Below, piece after piece: positions 10,744 through 22,455 of a DNA stretch of 64,000 nucleotides; the first letter of the stretch is position 1, and each line of letters begins with the position of its first letter. The DNA is from Kitagawia praeruptora (Eukaryota > Streptophyta > Magnoliopsida > Apiales > Apiaceae), in assembly GCA_037693485.1 (NCBI GenBank), contig CM075351.1, positions 9,171,001 to 9,235,000 of the forward strand, given 5' to 3'. The notes beneath the pieces were generated by a model that had not been told where the DNA came from, did not search any database, and was given only the letters and a program-made list of their open reading frames with translations. The translations under genes and the position numbers were made by a program.

Positions 10744-13700
10744 CTACACCCTTGACTTTCCTTCCTTGGCAGAGTTGGACTCAATTTGCACTTGAAGTTG
10801 CCTATAGAAGGTATCTTCTTCAACAACTTTTGGATTTAGCTTTAGTTGTAACCATCTTAGGTAATCAGAACTAGCCTTTGACAGTTGGTCTTCTAACCTG
10901 AAGAATCTCCTAGTGCCCTCTTCATCCCTGAACTCCATCATCCAAAAGGGTTGAATGTGGATTTTCTGTCCATTATATGGGATCTTCATTTTCTTTGGTA
11001 GACTTGAGGGTGAGTTCCATTCTCTCCTTATTTCTTCTATTCTGCTGATTATCTCCCTTCTGGCTGTCTCAGAGAACCCTGTGTGTCTCTTGAATGCTGA
11101 GAACACTTTGGTCAGTGTATGATAATTCTCTCCAAGAACCTTCTGTAATGGTCATGTCCTCTGACTTCCTCCCTTGTAGACAAACACTCATCTCTCAGGC
11201 TGATTCTTGTACTTGTCAATTCCTCTTACTTCTGACAATTCATCCAAAAATAGATTCATGCCAGAGTATTCTTCAATTTCTGCCTGATAGATAAAGTCTT
11301 CTTTGTTTTCCAAGATTGGTTGTTTGACAATAGCAGGTACCCTAGCAACTTGAACTGGTCCCTTTGAAAGTTGCTTCTTTGGAGCCCTTTTCTTCTGTTT
11401 TGGGTTCAGCAAGAATGAAGGAACTTCAATTGAATCAAAATTCATTGGTTCTTCTTTGGGCATTATGGGGTCACCATGAAAGTTTACAGTTGGGTCGATT
11501 ACTGTTGCAGATATAGGTACTGATGAGCCAGTAGTTTCTTTTTCTGGAAAGGGTTCTGGAGAAAGAACCCTTTGTGTTTTAGCTTTCCTTCTCTTAGGTT
11601 TGGTTTTGGGAACTTCCTCAGGTTCCTTCATTTCAACCTCTACCTCATCCATTAACTCTTGAGCCAGCCTGGCTTGCTTCTCATCTGAGTTTTCATGTTG
11701 ATTTTATGTACTTGGATGAGCTTCCCTTTGGATTCTGGAGACTTCTTCTCTTTTAGCTTCCACAAATCTAGGATGGCTGTTGGATATATTTAATACTTTT
11801 CCATTCCTCATGATTACAGCCATCCAATCTCTTACACTCTTATTTGTCTGTACTTTGAACTCCATGATTGTTTTTCCCATTAGCTTTTCTTCATCATTCT
11901 TGGGAAATGGGTAGTCCAATTGAAGCTTGTTCTTCCCATTTTCCTTTGGTGGTGAGTAGGCTCTGGTTTTGATGGCTGGTTCAAATTCTTTGACAAATGA
12001 TGGCTCAGCATCATAGAATGTAGGAGCCACAATCTTTGGAGTGAGCACCTTCATGATTGTGGTTGATATTGTTGGAGAAGAAGATTGAGCATTAAGAAAC
12101 AGAGATGATGCAATTGATTCATTGATCATCCTCTCTGTCCTTAGAATTCTTTCACTAGTCTCCTTGTTGATCTTTTCCAAAGCTTTTATTCTGGCTTGCC
12201 TTTCACCATCCGAGATTTCTTCTAAACTTTGAATCTCAGGCAAAGCCACTTGTTTCTTCACAGGGGAAGCCTTTATCTCAAACTCTGTTGGATTGACCAC
12301 TACAGTTGGCTGTTGCTCCCCCTCAATCTGTGCTATCTCACTACTGGTAGCTTGAAATTGACCAGTAGATGTTGCAGCCTCTTCTGTGCTTGTTCCCATT
12401 TTCTCTCCCTTTTTGTTAGCATCAAGGGTTGGGGTTGAAGCTGCAAGTAGCATTTCCAGTAGTTGAGTCTGTTTTGATTGATTGGCAATGATAGTGTGCA
12501 TTTGAGATTCCATACTATCCACTCTGGAGGAAAGAAGCTGAACAGACTTAGCCAGGCTATCTTCTTTGAGAAGTTTGCTAGAAAGCACCTTCTGAGTGGT
12601 AGTAGGAGCTAGTGCCTCAATCCTGGCATTTAGTGCTATCTTCATATCTCTAATTTCAGACTTGACCTCCTCCTGTTGTGTTCTTTGAATAACAGATTGC
12701 ATCTTTTGTAATTTCAAGGAGGCCTAACCTGCTCAAGAACAGTCTTTCTCTGTGGTTCTGCAGTTTGGTGCTCAGCCTTAGCAGATTGATATTGCTTCAT
12801 GATTTCCACATTGAGATTCCCAAGTTCAGTGGCATTGGAAAACATCCATCCTGGAGTCTCATCCTCATTGATTTCTTCACCATCTGAACTTTGACTGTCA
12901 TCACTGCCAAACTCTTCACTTCCAGCACTTGGAGACAGGGTTTGTAAAGCTTCTTTTGCTCTTTGAAGAGATTCTGAGGTGTGCACTAGGTGCATTGCCT
13001 TCTCTGCCTCCACATTGCCCTGTTGTGCCATGACTTGATAGGCAGAAACAGGATGAGTAAAGGTTTCAGGATCCAAAGAGATGGAGTCAATAATTGACTG
13101 ATATTCTTGTCTAAATTCCATCTCTTTGGAAGCTTCATTAACCTCCATTAACTCACTTGCAATGGTTGAATCTTCCTGCCTTATTTCTCCTGTAGTCCCT
13201 TCTCTCCTCTCATCTCTCTTTTCTTGCATCAGGGGCTCCCCCTGGCTCACACCTCTCACACCCTCACCCTCACCTTCACCTACTAAGGTGGAACTCTCTA
13301 GCTCTCCTTTTGCCTGACCGGAAGAAATGGTCAGCCTCTCATTGTTTTTCTCTCCTTTTGCCTGCTCACAAGGCAGCCTCTCACTCCCTTCCCTCATTCC
13401 TAAAAGTGTTTCAACTACTACAAACTCCTCCACAGTTGACATGGGAATGTCACATTTTGCATTGGTAGAGAGAGTTGTCAACGGATAAAGTGCATCCGTT
13501 GATGTAGTAGCTATTGCTGTCAACGAATAATTAGTTATAGACATATCCGTTGATGGAGAAACACTTGTCAACGAATGAAGGATATCCGTTGATGAAGGAA
13601 AACGAGTATCCGTTGAAGTGAAAACCAACACTGAATCTGTGGTGATTGATTTTAAGGAAGAGGCCACAGATAGTGTTGTGAATTCAGGAATGGAAGATTG

Positions 13701-15203
13701 ATGGCCCAACAAATCATCTAAAAGATGATGACCACCAATTGTTGAGTGGGGCTTCTCCAAGAATTTTAAAGATGGAGAATCAGGAATTGATGTAGATATC
13801 ATATCCACATCCAGAGATGGAGTTGGTGATGGTGGATCAAAATGTGTATCGATTTGAAGGTTAAGATCAAGGGGCTGTGACTCCACATTTATTGAAGTCA
13901 CATCAAACTGAGTTTGAGAAGGTACAGTTTGCTGTACAGTGTGTGCACCCTGTGATTCCCCAATGGTTTTGGATTTTATTCTTCTACCATAGGTTTTTGA
14001 GTGAGAGTTATCTGTGTCTCTTCCCCTTTTGTGCAGTGTTCCTGGAGTGGAACTTAAATCAGTAGTCACACCCTGTTGAGAGGATGTAACTAGAATTTCT
14101 CTTGAATGTTCATTAACAGTCTTTTGAGAGACTGAAATGTTGGTTGCACCTGCCTCACCTTCCTTATCCTTAGGGCTTCTTTGATGTTCACCCTGTCCCT
14201 CACCACTCACTACCACCTTCACACTCCCCTCAAGAGTTTTGGTAGTTTTTGCAACAGGTGCCTTTTGAGAGACACCTGAGGTTTGTCTTTTAGATTGTGG
14301 TTTAGAAACTTTGGATTTAGTCACTTGGGTAGGAGCCTGTTTGGTCACAACTACAGACTCCATTGTGACAATGGAAGGCAAAGAAATTTGGGTAGAGATA
14401 GAAGTAATAAGATTAGAAGCTACCTGAACAATTGGTGGATAAACCAATTGCACTCCTGTATTCAGATTCATTCGAATCAAGTCACTGAGGACTCTCTTCT
14501 CCTGTACAAAACAACTGAACTTGCTATCCGGGTTAGAGAGGGATAACTCATTCTCTGACATATGCAGGCCTAAGAGCATAAAAAATCTAGCAAAGTAGAT
14601 ATTTTTGCCCCTAGTTTCTTTGTTACCTAATTTAGCTGCTATTTCATACATCACTAGTGCGCCAAAATTGAAATATTTATCAGTTAAGAGCATACAAAGC
14701 ATCACTAGCATGGTTTTAGTAACAGCATCAAAATTAATAATTTTACCAGAAAAAGTTTTAATGAAAGCATCACATAGATAACTCCATTCATTAACCATAC
14801 CCTTCCTAACAATTTTGCCTAAATTGTCAGTACTAAAAGCATATCCACTTGAGTTTAGCATGGTAACTATTTCAGCATCGGTTGGAAATGATGTACAATT
14901 ATTTTCAGGCAATTTTAAACATGCAGTAATGACATCAGAATTAGCCACATAATTTTTACCCTTAAGAGAAAAAGAGATAGTTTCATCATTACCATTAAAT
15001 TCAGCCGATGTCCACATTTCCTCAATTACTTCATGAATGAGGGGTGTGGTGGTAATCATAGCATATGACAGTTTGCATTTCTTCACGAAATTCATCATGA
15101 TGTGATATACTTCTGGAGCGTTTGCTGTGTCAACAAAGGCTGCGAAATTGTTCTTCTCATAGGTAAACCCAGTGGAAGACATCATCTTGACAATAGGCGC
15201 CAT
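10744..15203 (-). pseudogene. third ORF downstream of pol (env-position ORF of Sirevirus), broken
   Basis: An 829-residue open part (12714-15203) starts MAPIVKMMSSTGF and resembles the plant 'putative transposon protein' domain of Sirevirus-type ORFs (VYHIMMNFVKKCKLSYAM; STYMC-poor, helix-rich). It then turns into low-complexity Ser/Thr/Glu-rich sequence. Near 12714 the frame shifts; the next part (11704-12717) has heptad-like helix around SVQLLSSRVDSMESQMHTII. In the same frame follow a TAA (11704-11706) and TGAs (11188-11190, 11152-11154), with open stretches 11188-11652 and 10744-11106 between. Unbroken, it would be one very long gene of roughly 1,480 codons. Its position matches the env-like gene of SIRE1, but no clear signal peptide or membrane anchor is seen, so an envelope role is unproven. 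Confidence 0.75.
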
Positions 15204-15712
15204 TGAAGTGTTTGAACTTTTGTTGCAGAGAGAGTTTTCGTGAAGAAGATGCAGTTATCTTATGAGATTCTTGAAAATGAATAAAGGTGAGATGTGAGAG
15301 CACAAGACAGCCTTTTATATTTTCCAAGAATTAAAAATGAAATAATTAAAAGTAATTACCCCATTGGACAAAAGTAACTGTCAGATAATAAATGAAAAGA
15401 AAAGAAGTACAGCCGTGACTAATTATACACGTTTACCAACGGCTATAAAAAGAAATATGTATATCAACGGATAAAGATTGGACGGTTGAGAAAACAGTTT
15501 ATCCATCGATGACGTGGACAACCTGTTATCCGTTGACATACGAAAATCTAGTAATGTGTTTATACTACCAACGGATAAAAGGATACCCGTTGATAAGCAA
15601 ATTTTGCCTAAAACAAAATTTCTGCTAAGAGTTTTTCTGAGAGTTTTTAATTCTCAAGTAAACCAGAACACATTTCTAGCTGCAATACTGTATGATTAGA
15701 TACCACTAGGAA
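15204..15712 (-). other. spacer between pol and third ORF
   Basis: No ORF of note. It contains several TATCCGTTGA/TCAACGGATA words (for example near 15465, 15527, 15570 and 15588) like those in the LTR. It could carry the promoter or leader of the third ORF; this is inference. Confidence 0.5.
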
Positions 15713-18700
15713 TTATGAAAAATTAAGCATACCTAGTTCACCTACCAACCTTGTGAATGAAGATTCATCAAGAGGCTTGGTGAAGATATCTGCAAGCTGC
15801 ATTTCACTTGGCACAAAGTGCATTTCTACTGTACCATTCATCACATGCTCTCTAATGAAGTGGTATTTGATGTCAATATGCTTGGTTCTCGAATGTTGCA
15901 CTGGATTCTCTGTGATGGCAATAGCACTAGTGTTGTCACAGAAAATTGGAATCTTCTCAATTTTTAGACCATATTCAATAAGTTGATTTTTCATCCAAAG
16001 AATCTGTGCACAACAACTTCCAGCTGCAATGTACTCAGCTTCGGCTGTAGAAGTGGAGACTGAGTTCTATTTCTTACTGAACCATGACACAAGCCTGTTC
16101 CCTAGAAATTGACAGGAGCCTGTAGTACTTTTCCTATCAATTCTGCAACCTGCATAGTCTGCATCTGAATAGCCAATTAGATCAAAGCCAGAATCTCTTG
16201 GGTACCAAATGCCAAGGTTTGGTGTTCCCTTGAGATACCTGAAAATTCTCTTAATAGCAATCAAGTGAGACTCTCTAGGGTCAGCTTGAAATCTAGCACA
16301 AAGACAAGTGGAAAACATTATATCAGGTCTACTAGCTGTTAGATATAGAAGTGAGCCTACCATGTCTCTATAGCTTGAGATGTCCACAGATTTTTCCTTA
16401 GTATTCAACTCAAGCTTAGTTGCAGTGGCCATAGGTGTTTTTGCAGAGGCACAATCCATTAAGTCAAATTTCTTTAAGAGATCATAAATATATTTTGTTT
16501 GACTTATGAAAATTCCCTCATTAACTTGCTTTACTTGTAAACCAAGAAAGTAAGTTAATTCACCCATCATGCTCATTTCATACCTACTTTGCATAAGTTT
16601 GGCAAACCTTTTGCAAAGCTTCTCATCTGTAGACCCAAAAATAATATCATCTACATAGATTTGAACAAGTATTGAAGAACCATTGACATTTCTATGAAAT
16701 AAGGTTTTATCTACTGTACCTCTAGTGAAGTGATTCTCCAAAAGAAATTGAGATAAAGTGTAATACCAGGCTCTTGGTGCTTGCTTCAAACCATAAAGTG
16801 CTTTCAAGAGAAGATATACATAATCTGGAAATTCTGGATCTTCAAAGCCAGGAGGTTGATGGACATATACCTCTTCTTCCAGTTCCCCATTTAGAAAGAC
16901 ACTTTTAACATCCATCTGATAGACTTTGAAGTTGGCATGTGCTGCATAGGCTAGGAAATAGCCCTTTGCCACTAATCTAGCTTTATTCCTCACAATTATG
17001 CCATTTTCATCAGTCTTATTCTTGAGAACCCATTTGGTACCTATGATACCTCTATCATCAGGTTTGGGCACAAGCTTCCATACTTTATTTCTCTCAAATT
17101 GGTTTAGCTCTTCTTGCATTGCTAAGACCCAATTTGGATCTAGAAGGGCATCCTCCACTTTCTTAGGTTCCTCTTGAGACAGAAAACTACTGTATAGGCA
17201 TTCTTCTTGTGTGGCCCTCCTAGTTTGGACTCTTGAGTTTGAGTCACCAATGATTAACTCAAAAGGATGATCTCTGGTCCATTTTCTTGAAGGTGGAAGG
17301 TTTGATCTAGATGAGGTTGCTTCATCTACGTGAGCATGATCTTGTTGATTGGATATTGAGTTTTGACTTTGAGAAACTCCCCCTGAGTCTGTTGTCCTTG
17401 AGGAGTTATGAAGTTGACTGTCAACAGATGCATCATTTTGTCTATCAACGGATGCTCCATTTTGCCTGTCGACGGATACATGAGAATGCCTGTCAACGGA
17501 TGCATCTGATGATCTAGTATGACTGTCAACGGATGCTTCATTTCCAGTGTTAGCATCACTTCTAGTTGGACCAACAACTCTAGGTGAATTTCCAAGGCCA
17601 TGATCTTCATTTTCCTCATCATCATCAATGTACATTCTTCCTTCTACCTCATTCTCAAATCTCAACTTTTCATGGAAGCCTTCATCATTTAGACCTAGAA
17701 TCTTTTGATCATCAAACACAACATGTACAGATTCCATAACAATGTTGGTTCTTAGATTGTAGACTCTATAGGCTTTCCCTGCTGCATATCCAACAAAGAT
17801 AGCTTCATCTGCCTTTGCTTCAAATTTGCCCAAGTTATCTCCATGATTTCTTAGCACAAAACACTTACATCCAAAGACATGAAGAAAAGCTAACGTTGGT
17901 TTCTTGTTGGTGAATAACTGATAAGGAGTCATTCCTCTAGCTTGATTGATCAAGGAAATATTCTGAGTGAAGCAGGCAGTGTTGACAGCTTCAGCCCAGA
18001 AATATGTTGGCAATCTTGATTCACTTAACATTGTTCTAGCTGCTTCAATGAGAGTTCTGTTTTTCCTTTCAACAACCCCATTTTGTTGAGGTGTTCTAGC
18101 AGCAGAAAACTCATGGACAATTCCATTCTCTTCACAGGAAATCTTCATTGTGGAATTTTTTAATTCAGTGCCATTGTCACTCCTGATTCTTTGTACTTTT
18201 ACTTCAGAACCATTGTTTACTAGTCTGAGATGATTGATGATGATTTCACTTGCACAATCTTTGGAGTGCAGGAAGAAGGTCCATGTAAACTTAGAAAAAT
18301 CATCCACAATCACCAGGCAGTATTTCTTCTTTGAAATGGACATGACATTTACTGGACCAAATAAGTCCATATGCAGCAATTGAAGGGGCTTAACAATGGA
18401 TGACTCTGTCTTGCTCTTGAAGGATGATTTCTTTTGCTTCCCTAATTGGCAGGCATCACACAATCCATCCTTGATGAACTCCAATTGAGGGATTCCTCTA
18501 GCAAGATCCTTTCTTACCAAATCATTCATAACTTTAAAATTCAAATGAGACAGCTTTTTATGCCATAGCCAACTCTCATCCTTGCTTGCTTTGCTGAAGA
18601 GACAAGTAATGGATTCTGAGCATACTGAGTTGAAGTCAGCTATGTAAACATTTCCTTTTCTAAAGCCTGTCAAAACCACATTGTTGTTTTCCTTGGTAGA

Positions 18701-19045
18701 AACAACGCAGGCTTCTTTAGTGAACTTTACTTCATAGTCTTTGTCACAAATCTGACTGACACTCAGCAAATTGTGCTTCAAACCTTCAACTAAAGCCACT
18801 TCTTCAATGATGACATTGTCCTTTGTAATCAAGCCATATCCCTTAGTATATCCTTTGCTGTCATCTCCAAAGGTAATTCTAGGGCCAGCTTCCTCCTTGA
18901 ACTCTGTGAGCAGGGTTGAATCTCCTGTCATATGCCTAGAACATCCACTGTCTAGGTACCATAGATTCCTCTTATTTCCCTGCACACATTCCAAAATACA
19001 AATCAAGTTGATTTTGGTACCCAAGTCTCCTTGGGTCCTTTCTTG
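15713..19045 (-). pseudogene. copia pol polyprotein with one internal stop
   Basis: The open frame runs from after a TAA at 19046-19048 to 16070; a TAG at 16067-16069 interrupts it, and the same frame goes on to the normal end at 15713. Domains in order: aspartic protease (WYLDSGCSRHMTG), GAG-pre-integrase HHCC (LSHLNF ... CDACQLGK), integrase D-D-E (HMDLFGP, RSDNGTE, TPQQNGVVERKN), RT with YVDD at about residue 790, and RNase H (STTGSCQFLG, CDNTSAIAI, RTKHIDIKYHF). The TAG falls where the family usually has Gln, so a C-to-T change in CAG is likely. Between integrase and RT lies a repeat SVDRQNGASVDRQNDASVDS encoded by the element's CCGTTGAC motif. Pol is in a different frame from gag over the overlap 19003-19045. 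Confidence 0.9.
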
Positions 19046-21408
19046 TTAGCCTTTGGTTTTACACTCTTAGCAATCTTCACTTTGGGTGTAGATGCTTGAG
19101 TGATAGGTTTTGACAGATGCTCATTTGCATAAATATTTGATGCGTGCATTTGTGAAAAATTGGCATACATATTATCCATGCTAGGAATGCTCCATGACAT
19201 TTGTGGCATATTCACAGATTGAAAATAAGGATTAGGCACATATGGCATGTTCACATATGGATTTGAAAAACTAGCATTCTGATACAAACCAGGCATAACA
19301 GGCATTGCAGGCATACTTGACATAGATTGAGGTACATGAACAGAAGTCCTTTTAACAGACTTGCAATTAGAAGATAGGTGATTGACACTATTGCAATTAC
19401 CACAAGTTTTCCTAGGAGCAAACTTGTCAGGAGAATAATTGTTTTTCTTGTTAATGTCTATCTTACCATTCCTGTTCTTTTTCTTTTTACCCTCAGTCTC
19501 TACCTTTTCATTAACTGATTTACCAACAACCTTTTTGTTAAGTAAATCACCTGCCTTAGCCTTCTCACTTGATTTGGCCTGGCTACTTTCACCAGAAACA
19601 AAGTTCTTGGCTACTGGACCATACTGATTATTCAGTTTCTTGAGTTCCTTCTTACTAACAGACTTTTTGCTAGTCGACGGATACCTCTCATCCGTTGATG
19701 GTTCATCTGTCAACGGATGATCACTATCCGTTGATTCACAATTAGTCTCTAGATCCTCAAGGCAAGGTTCTAGCTCCTTTTTCTTTTGAGTCCAGGTATC
19801 CCTCACAAATGATTCTATTCCCTGGACTTCTATTATGTTTTGAGAAATATTCCTACAACTTTGAAATTTAGCAATTATTCCTTGTTCTTTTTCAAGCTGG
19901 TCTCTTAAAATCAGTTCTTTTTTTAACACAGCTTCAAGTTCACTTTTAGCATCATTGCAATCAACTCTCATTTTCTCAAATTCTAGAAATTGAATTTCTA
20001 GGACTGCATTTCTATCACTTAAGAACTGATTAGTTTCTTTAATCCTATTGTTCTCTTTAGTAAGTGATTTAAGAGTAACACTCAAGTTATATAGTTCAGT
20101 AGACATATCATCTATAACACTATTGCATTCCTCTTTGGTGAGCTCAGAGAGATTAGTAGAAAATACCTGATTGCTAGCTGAACTTGCTTCCTGCTCAGAA
20201 TCAGCCATTAATGTAAGGTTGACAAACTCAGCATCATCAGAATGATTTCCATCAGCAGCCCAGTCATACTCTTGGGTCATGAATGCCTTTCCTTTCTGTC
20301 TGAGAAGATCAAAATATTTCTTCTTGTAGTCAACAGTTTCAGTTGACTTTCCCTTGTTCTCAGATCTAGGCTTCCTGCATTCACTTATCATGTGACTAAC
20401 AATTCCACAATTGTAGCATTTAATTTTGGATTCATCCACATAATTGCTTGTAGAAAAATCCTTGTTAAATGGCTTGGCCACCCCAGAGTTTCTTCTGAAT
20501 TTTAGCTTAGAGAATCTCCTAGATAGAAAGGCTAAATGCTCATCTATCTCATCCAATTCATCCTGCTGTAGGACACTCATTTCTTCAGACACCTTTTCCT
20601 TGCTTTTCCTTGATTCTTCTCTACCTTCACAAACCTCCCTGTTTGGTGTAGATTTAGCAGCTTCAGTCATCTTCTCCTCCTTCTGCTCCAAGTTGGCAAC
20701 AAGTGCAACTGACCCACTTTTCTTTTGGGCCTTCTCAATTTCTTCATCCTGCTCCATTTCTAGTTCATATGTCTTTAAAGTTCCATAGAGCCTTTCAAGA
20801 GTAAATGACTTGTACTCTTGAGTGTTTCTTAGAGAAACAGTCATAGGCTTCCACTCTTTGGGCAGTGATCTCAGAAATTTGAGATTAAAATCTTTCACTT
20901 GGTAGATTCTTCCATACAGTTTCAAGCCATTCAGTAGCTTTTGAAATCTACTAAATGTGTCATTCAATGTCTCTCCATTCTTGAAATGGAAGTGCTCATA
21001 CTGTTGGATCAGTAGCTGCATCTTGTTTTCCCTTACCTGTTCTGTACCTTCACAAAGGGTTTGAACAATGTCCCATACTTCCTTGGCGGTAGTACAGTTG
21101 ATAACATTGTCAACCATGTCTGTTTCTAAACCATTAAACAGAATATTCATGGTCTTTTTATCTTTGTGAACTTCTGCAACATCCTCAGTACTCCATTCAG
21201 AAACAGGTTTTGGGATGTACGTGTCTGGTGCATCTGCAGCAAGACCAACTCTCGAAGCAGCCTTCATTGGAACATGAGGACCCTTCTCAATGCAATCTAC
21301 AAAGCCTACATCAATAGACATGAGATGTAGATGCATTTTTACTTTCCAGTGAAAGTAATTTTCCCTATCAAGAGCCGGTATCTTCACTCCATAATCCTTC
21401 TTAGACAT
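19003..21408 (-). CDS. Gag polyprotein of the Sirevirus-like element
   Basis: 801 residues starting MSKKDYGVKIPALDRENYFHWK, which is the typical copia gag start (DUF4219/UBN2 family). It assembles the virus-like particle that packages element RNA. Two CCHC zinc knuckles are visible: CYNCGIVSHMISEC at about residue 331 and CGNCNSVNHLSSNC at about residue 667. Between them are a coiled-coil-like Leu/Glu/Lys-rich stretch and a segment STDERYPSTS made by CCGTTGA words. The C terminus is rich in Met, Pro and Asn. The frame is intact and ends in TGA at 19003-19005 just where pol opens in the -1 frame. A one-base loss in the A run near 19013 would explain the separation; programmed frameshifting is possible, but no classical slippery heptamer is seen. 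Confidence 0.9.
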   Translation of the reverse strand: MSKKDYGVKIPALDRENYFHWKVKMHLHLMSIDVGFVDCIEKGPHVPMKAASRVGLAADAPDTYIPKPVSEWSTEDVAEVHKDKKTMNILFNGLETDMVDNVINCTTAKEVWDIVQTLCEGTEQVRENKMQLLIQQYEHFHFKNGETLNDTFSRFQKLLNGLKLYGRIYQVKDFNLKFLRSLPKEWKPMTVSLRNTQEYKSFTLERLYGTLKTYELEMEQDEEIEKAQKKSGSVALVANLEQKEEKMTEAAKSTPNREVCEGREESRKSKEKVSEEMSVLQQDELDEIDEHLAFLSRRFSKLKFRRNSGVAKPFNKDFSTSNYVDESKIKCYNCGIVSHMISECRKPRSENKGKSTETVDYKKKYFDLLRQKGKAFMTQEYDWAADGNHSDDAEFVNLTLMADSEQEASSASNQVFSTNLSELTKEECNSVIDDMSTELYNLSVTLKSLTKENNRIKETNQFLSDRNAVLEIQFLEFEKMRVDCNDAKSELEAVLKKELILRDQLEKEQGIIAKFQSCRNISQNIIEVQGIESFVRDTWTQKKKELEPCLEDLETNCESTDSDHPLTDEPSTDERYPSTSKKSVSKKELKKLNNQYGPVAKNFVSGESSQAKSSEKAKAGDLLNKKVVGKSVNEKVETEGKKKKNRNGKIDINKKNNYSPDKFAPRKTCGNCNSVNHLSSNCKSVKRTSVHVPQSMSSMPAMPVMPGLYQNASFSNPYVNMPYVPNPYFQSVNMPQMSWSIPSMDNMYANFSQMHASNIYANEHLSKPITQASTPKVKIAKSVKPKANKKGPKETWVPKST

Positions 21409-21453
21409 GTTGGAAGTTTGTTGATCTTTAAACTTCAGATATATTAGAAGCTT

Positions 21454-21465
21454 GCTCTGATACCA
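21454..21465 (-). other. primer binding site (initiator Met-tRNA)
   Basis: On the minus strand TGGTATCAGAGC follows the 5' LTR after two bases. It is the standard complement to the 3' end of plant initiator methionine tRNA used by copia elements. Confidence 0.95.
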
Positions 21466-21467
21466 AT

Positions 21468-22450
21468 TGTTATTCCCAGATTACACACTTGTATAATTGT
21501 AGAAGGGGGGTTGAATACAATTCTTGATAGTTATAAATTTCTGATAAAAACCACAAAAATCTATAAAGAAATAATTGCTGAATAGAAATGGTTCACAAAC
21601 ACATAAAAAATCAGGTGGTTAAATGTACCACCTGAGACTTTTATTTGAAGAAAACCCTGTGATACAAATGTACACAGCTTCTGTTTTACAACTCTTTGCT
21701 TCTAAGAATATTAAAGAAACCCTAAGCAAATAAGTCTGTTTTCTTACAGTCTAACGAGTTGCTACACTTGGTTATATATCCCAAGTTTACAAGTGCTACA
21801 GGAATAAGATAATATTAATCTAATTCAAGTTGACTTGCTACTTCACTCCAAATCCACATGTAGCCGAAAGGTTGTCCTTGTGAACAGATATGTCCCCTGC
21901 ACCTTTCTTGTATGTACTGTGTAAATGGAATGCTTCTTTCTTCTGTGTTTCCAAAGTATGGCTATCATACTGCTTTTTATACCTACTATCAACCCATGTG
22001 ATCTATCAGTCAAACCTGTCCTTATCAACTGCTAATTCCCAGCTAGCATAGGATAAAGTGACAATGATTATCCGTTGATGTTGTGCACAATTATCCGTTG
22101 ACGGTAGTTTGAGCTGTATCCGTTGATTGAGTAGATTTGAGTTGTATCCGTTGATAGAGCCCTGTTCTTATCCGTTGATACACTTTCACTTAGACAGAAT
22201 TACATAGCATAGCTTATTTACAATTGGCTACCCTATTCTGCCTATCCATTGATGGTCAACATGACTCTGAATAAAAACACTATCAATTGATAAATAGAGA
22301 TATTGCAGTATGCTACGAAACCTCATCCGTTGATGAGCTACCTGTCAACGAATAGAGATATAAGGTCTCATCCGTTGACAGTTACAAAACTTGACTTATA
22401 CAATTTTGCTTGAATGTTAAGTTATCATCAACTACAACATATTCCTAACA
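21468..22450 (-). repeat. 5' LTR of the Sirevirus-like element
   Basis: 983 bp, TG...CA on the plus strand, followed by the target duplication CTAAC. It contains the same CCGTTGA cluster as the 3' LTR (about 22067-22382). It should carry the promoter reading leftward into gag. Confidence 0.95.
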
Positions 22451-22455
22451 CTAAC

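Larger units (their letters stand above)
9550..22450 (-). mobile_element. Ty1/copia LTR retrotransposon, Sirevirus-like, nested in the CACTA element
   Basis: The LTRs (9550-10538 and 21468-22450) begin TG and end CA and differ by about eight substitutions plus six bases in a G run, by hand comparison. The 5-bp duplication CTAAC lies at 9545-9549 and 22451-22455. Reading the minus strand the order is LTR, PBS, gag, pol (protease, integrase, RT, RNase H), a long third ORF, polypurine tract, LTR. A large gag with two zinc knuckles and an extra ORF after pol are hallmarks of Sireviruses (SIRE1, Endovir). The size of 12.9 kb is at the large end. Pol and the third ORF are broken, so this copy cannot supply all its own proteins. 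Confidence 0.95.

Noticed and set aside
10744..15203. Assigning a viral envelope function to the third ORF
   Set aside because: No clear signal peptide, fusion or membrane segment could be recognised; only position supports it.
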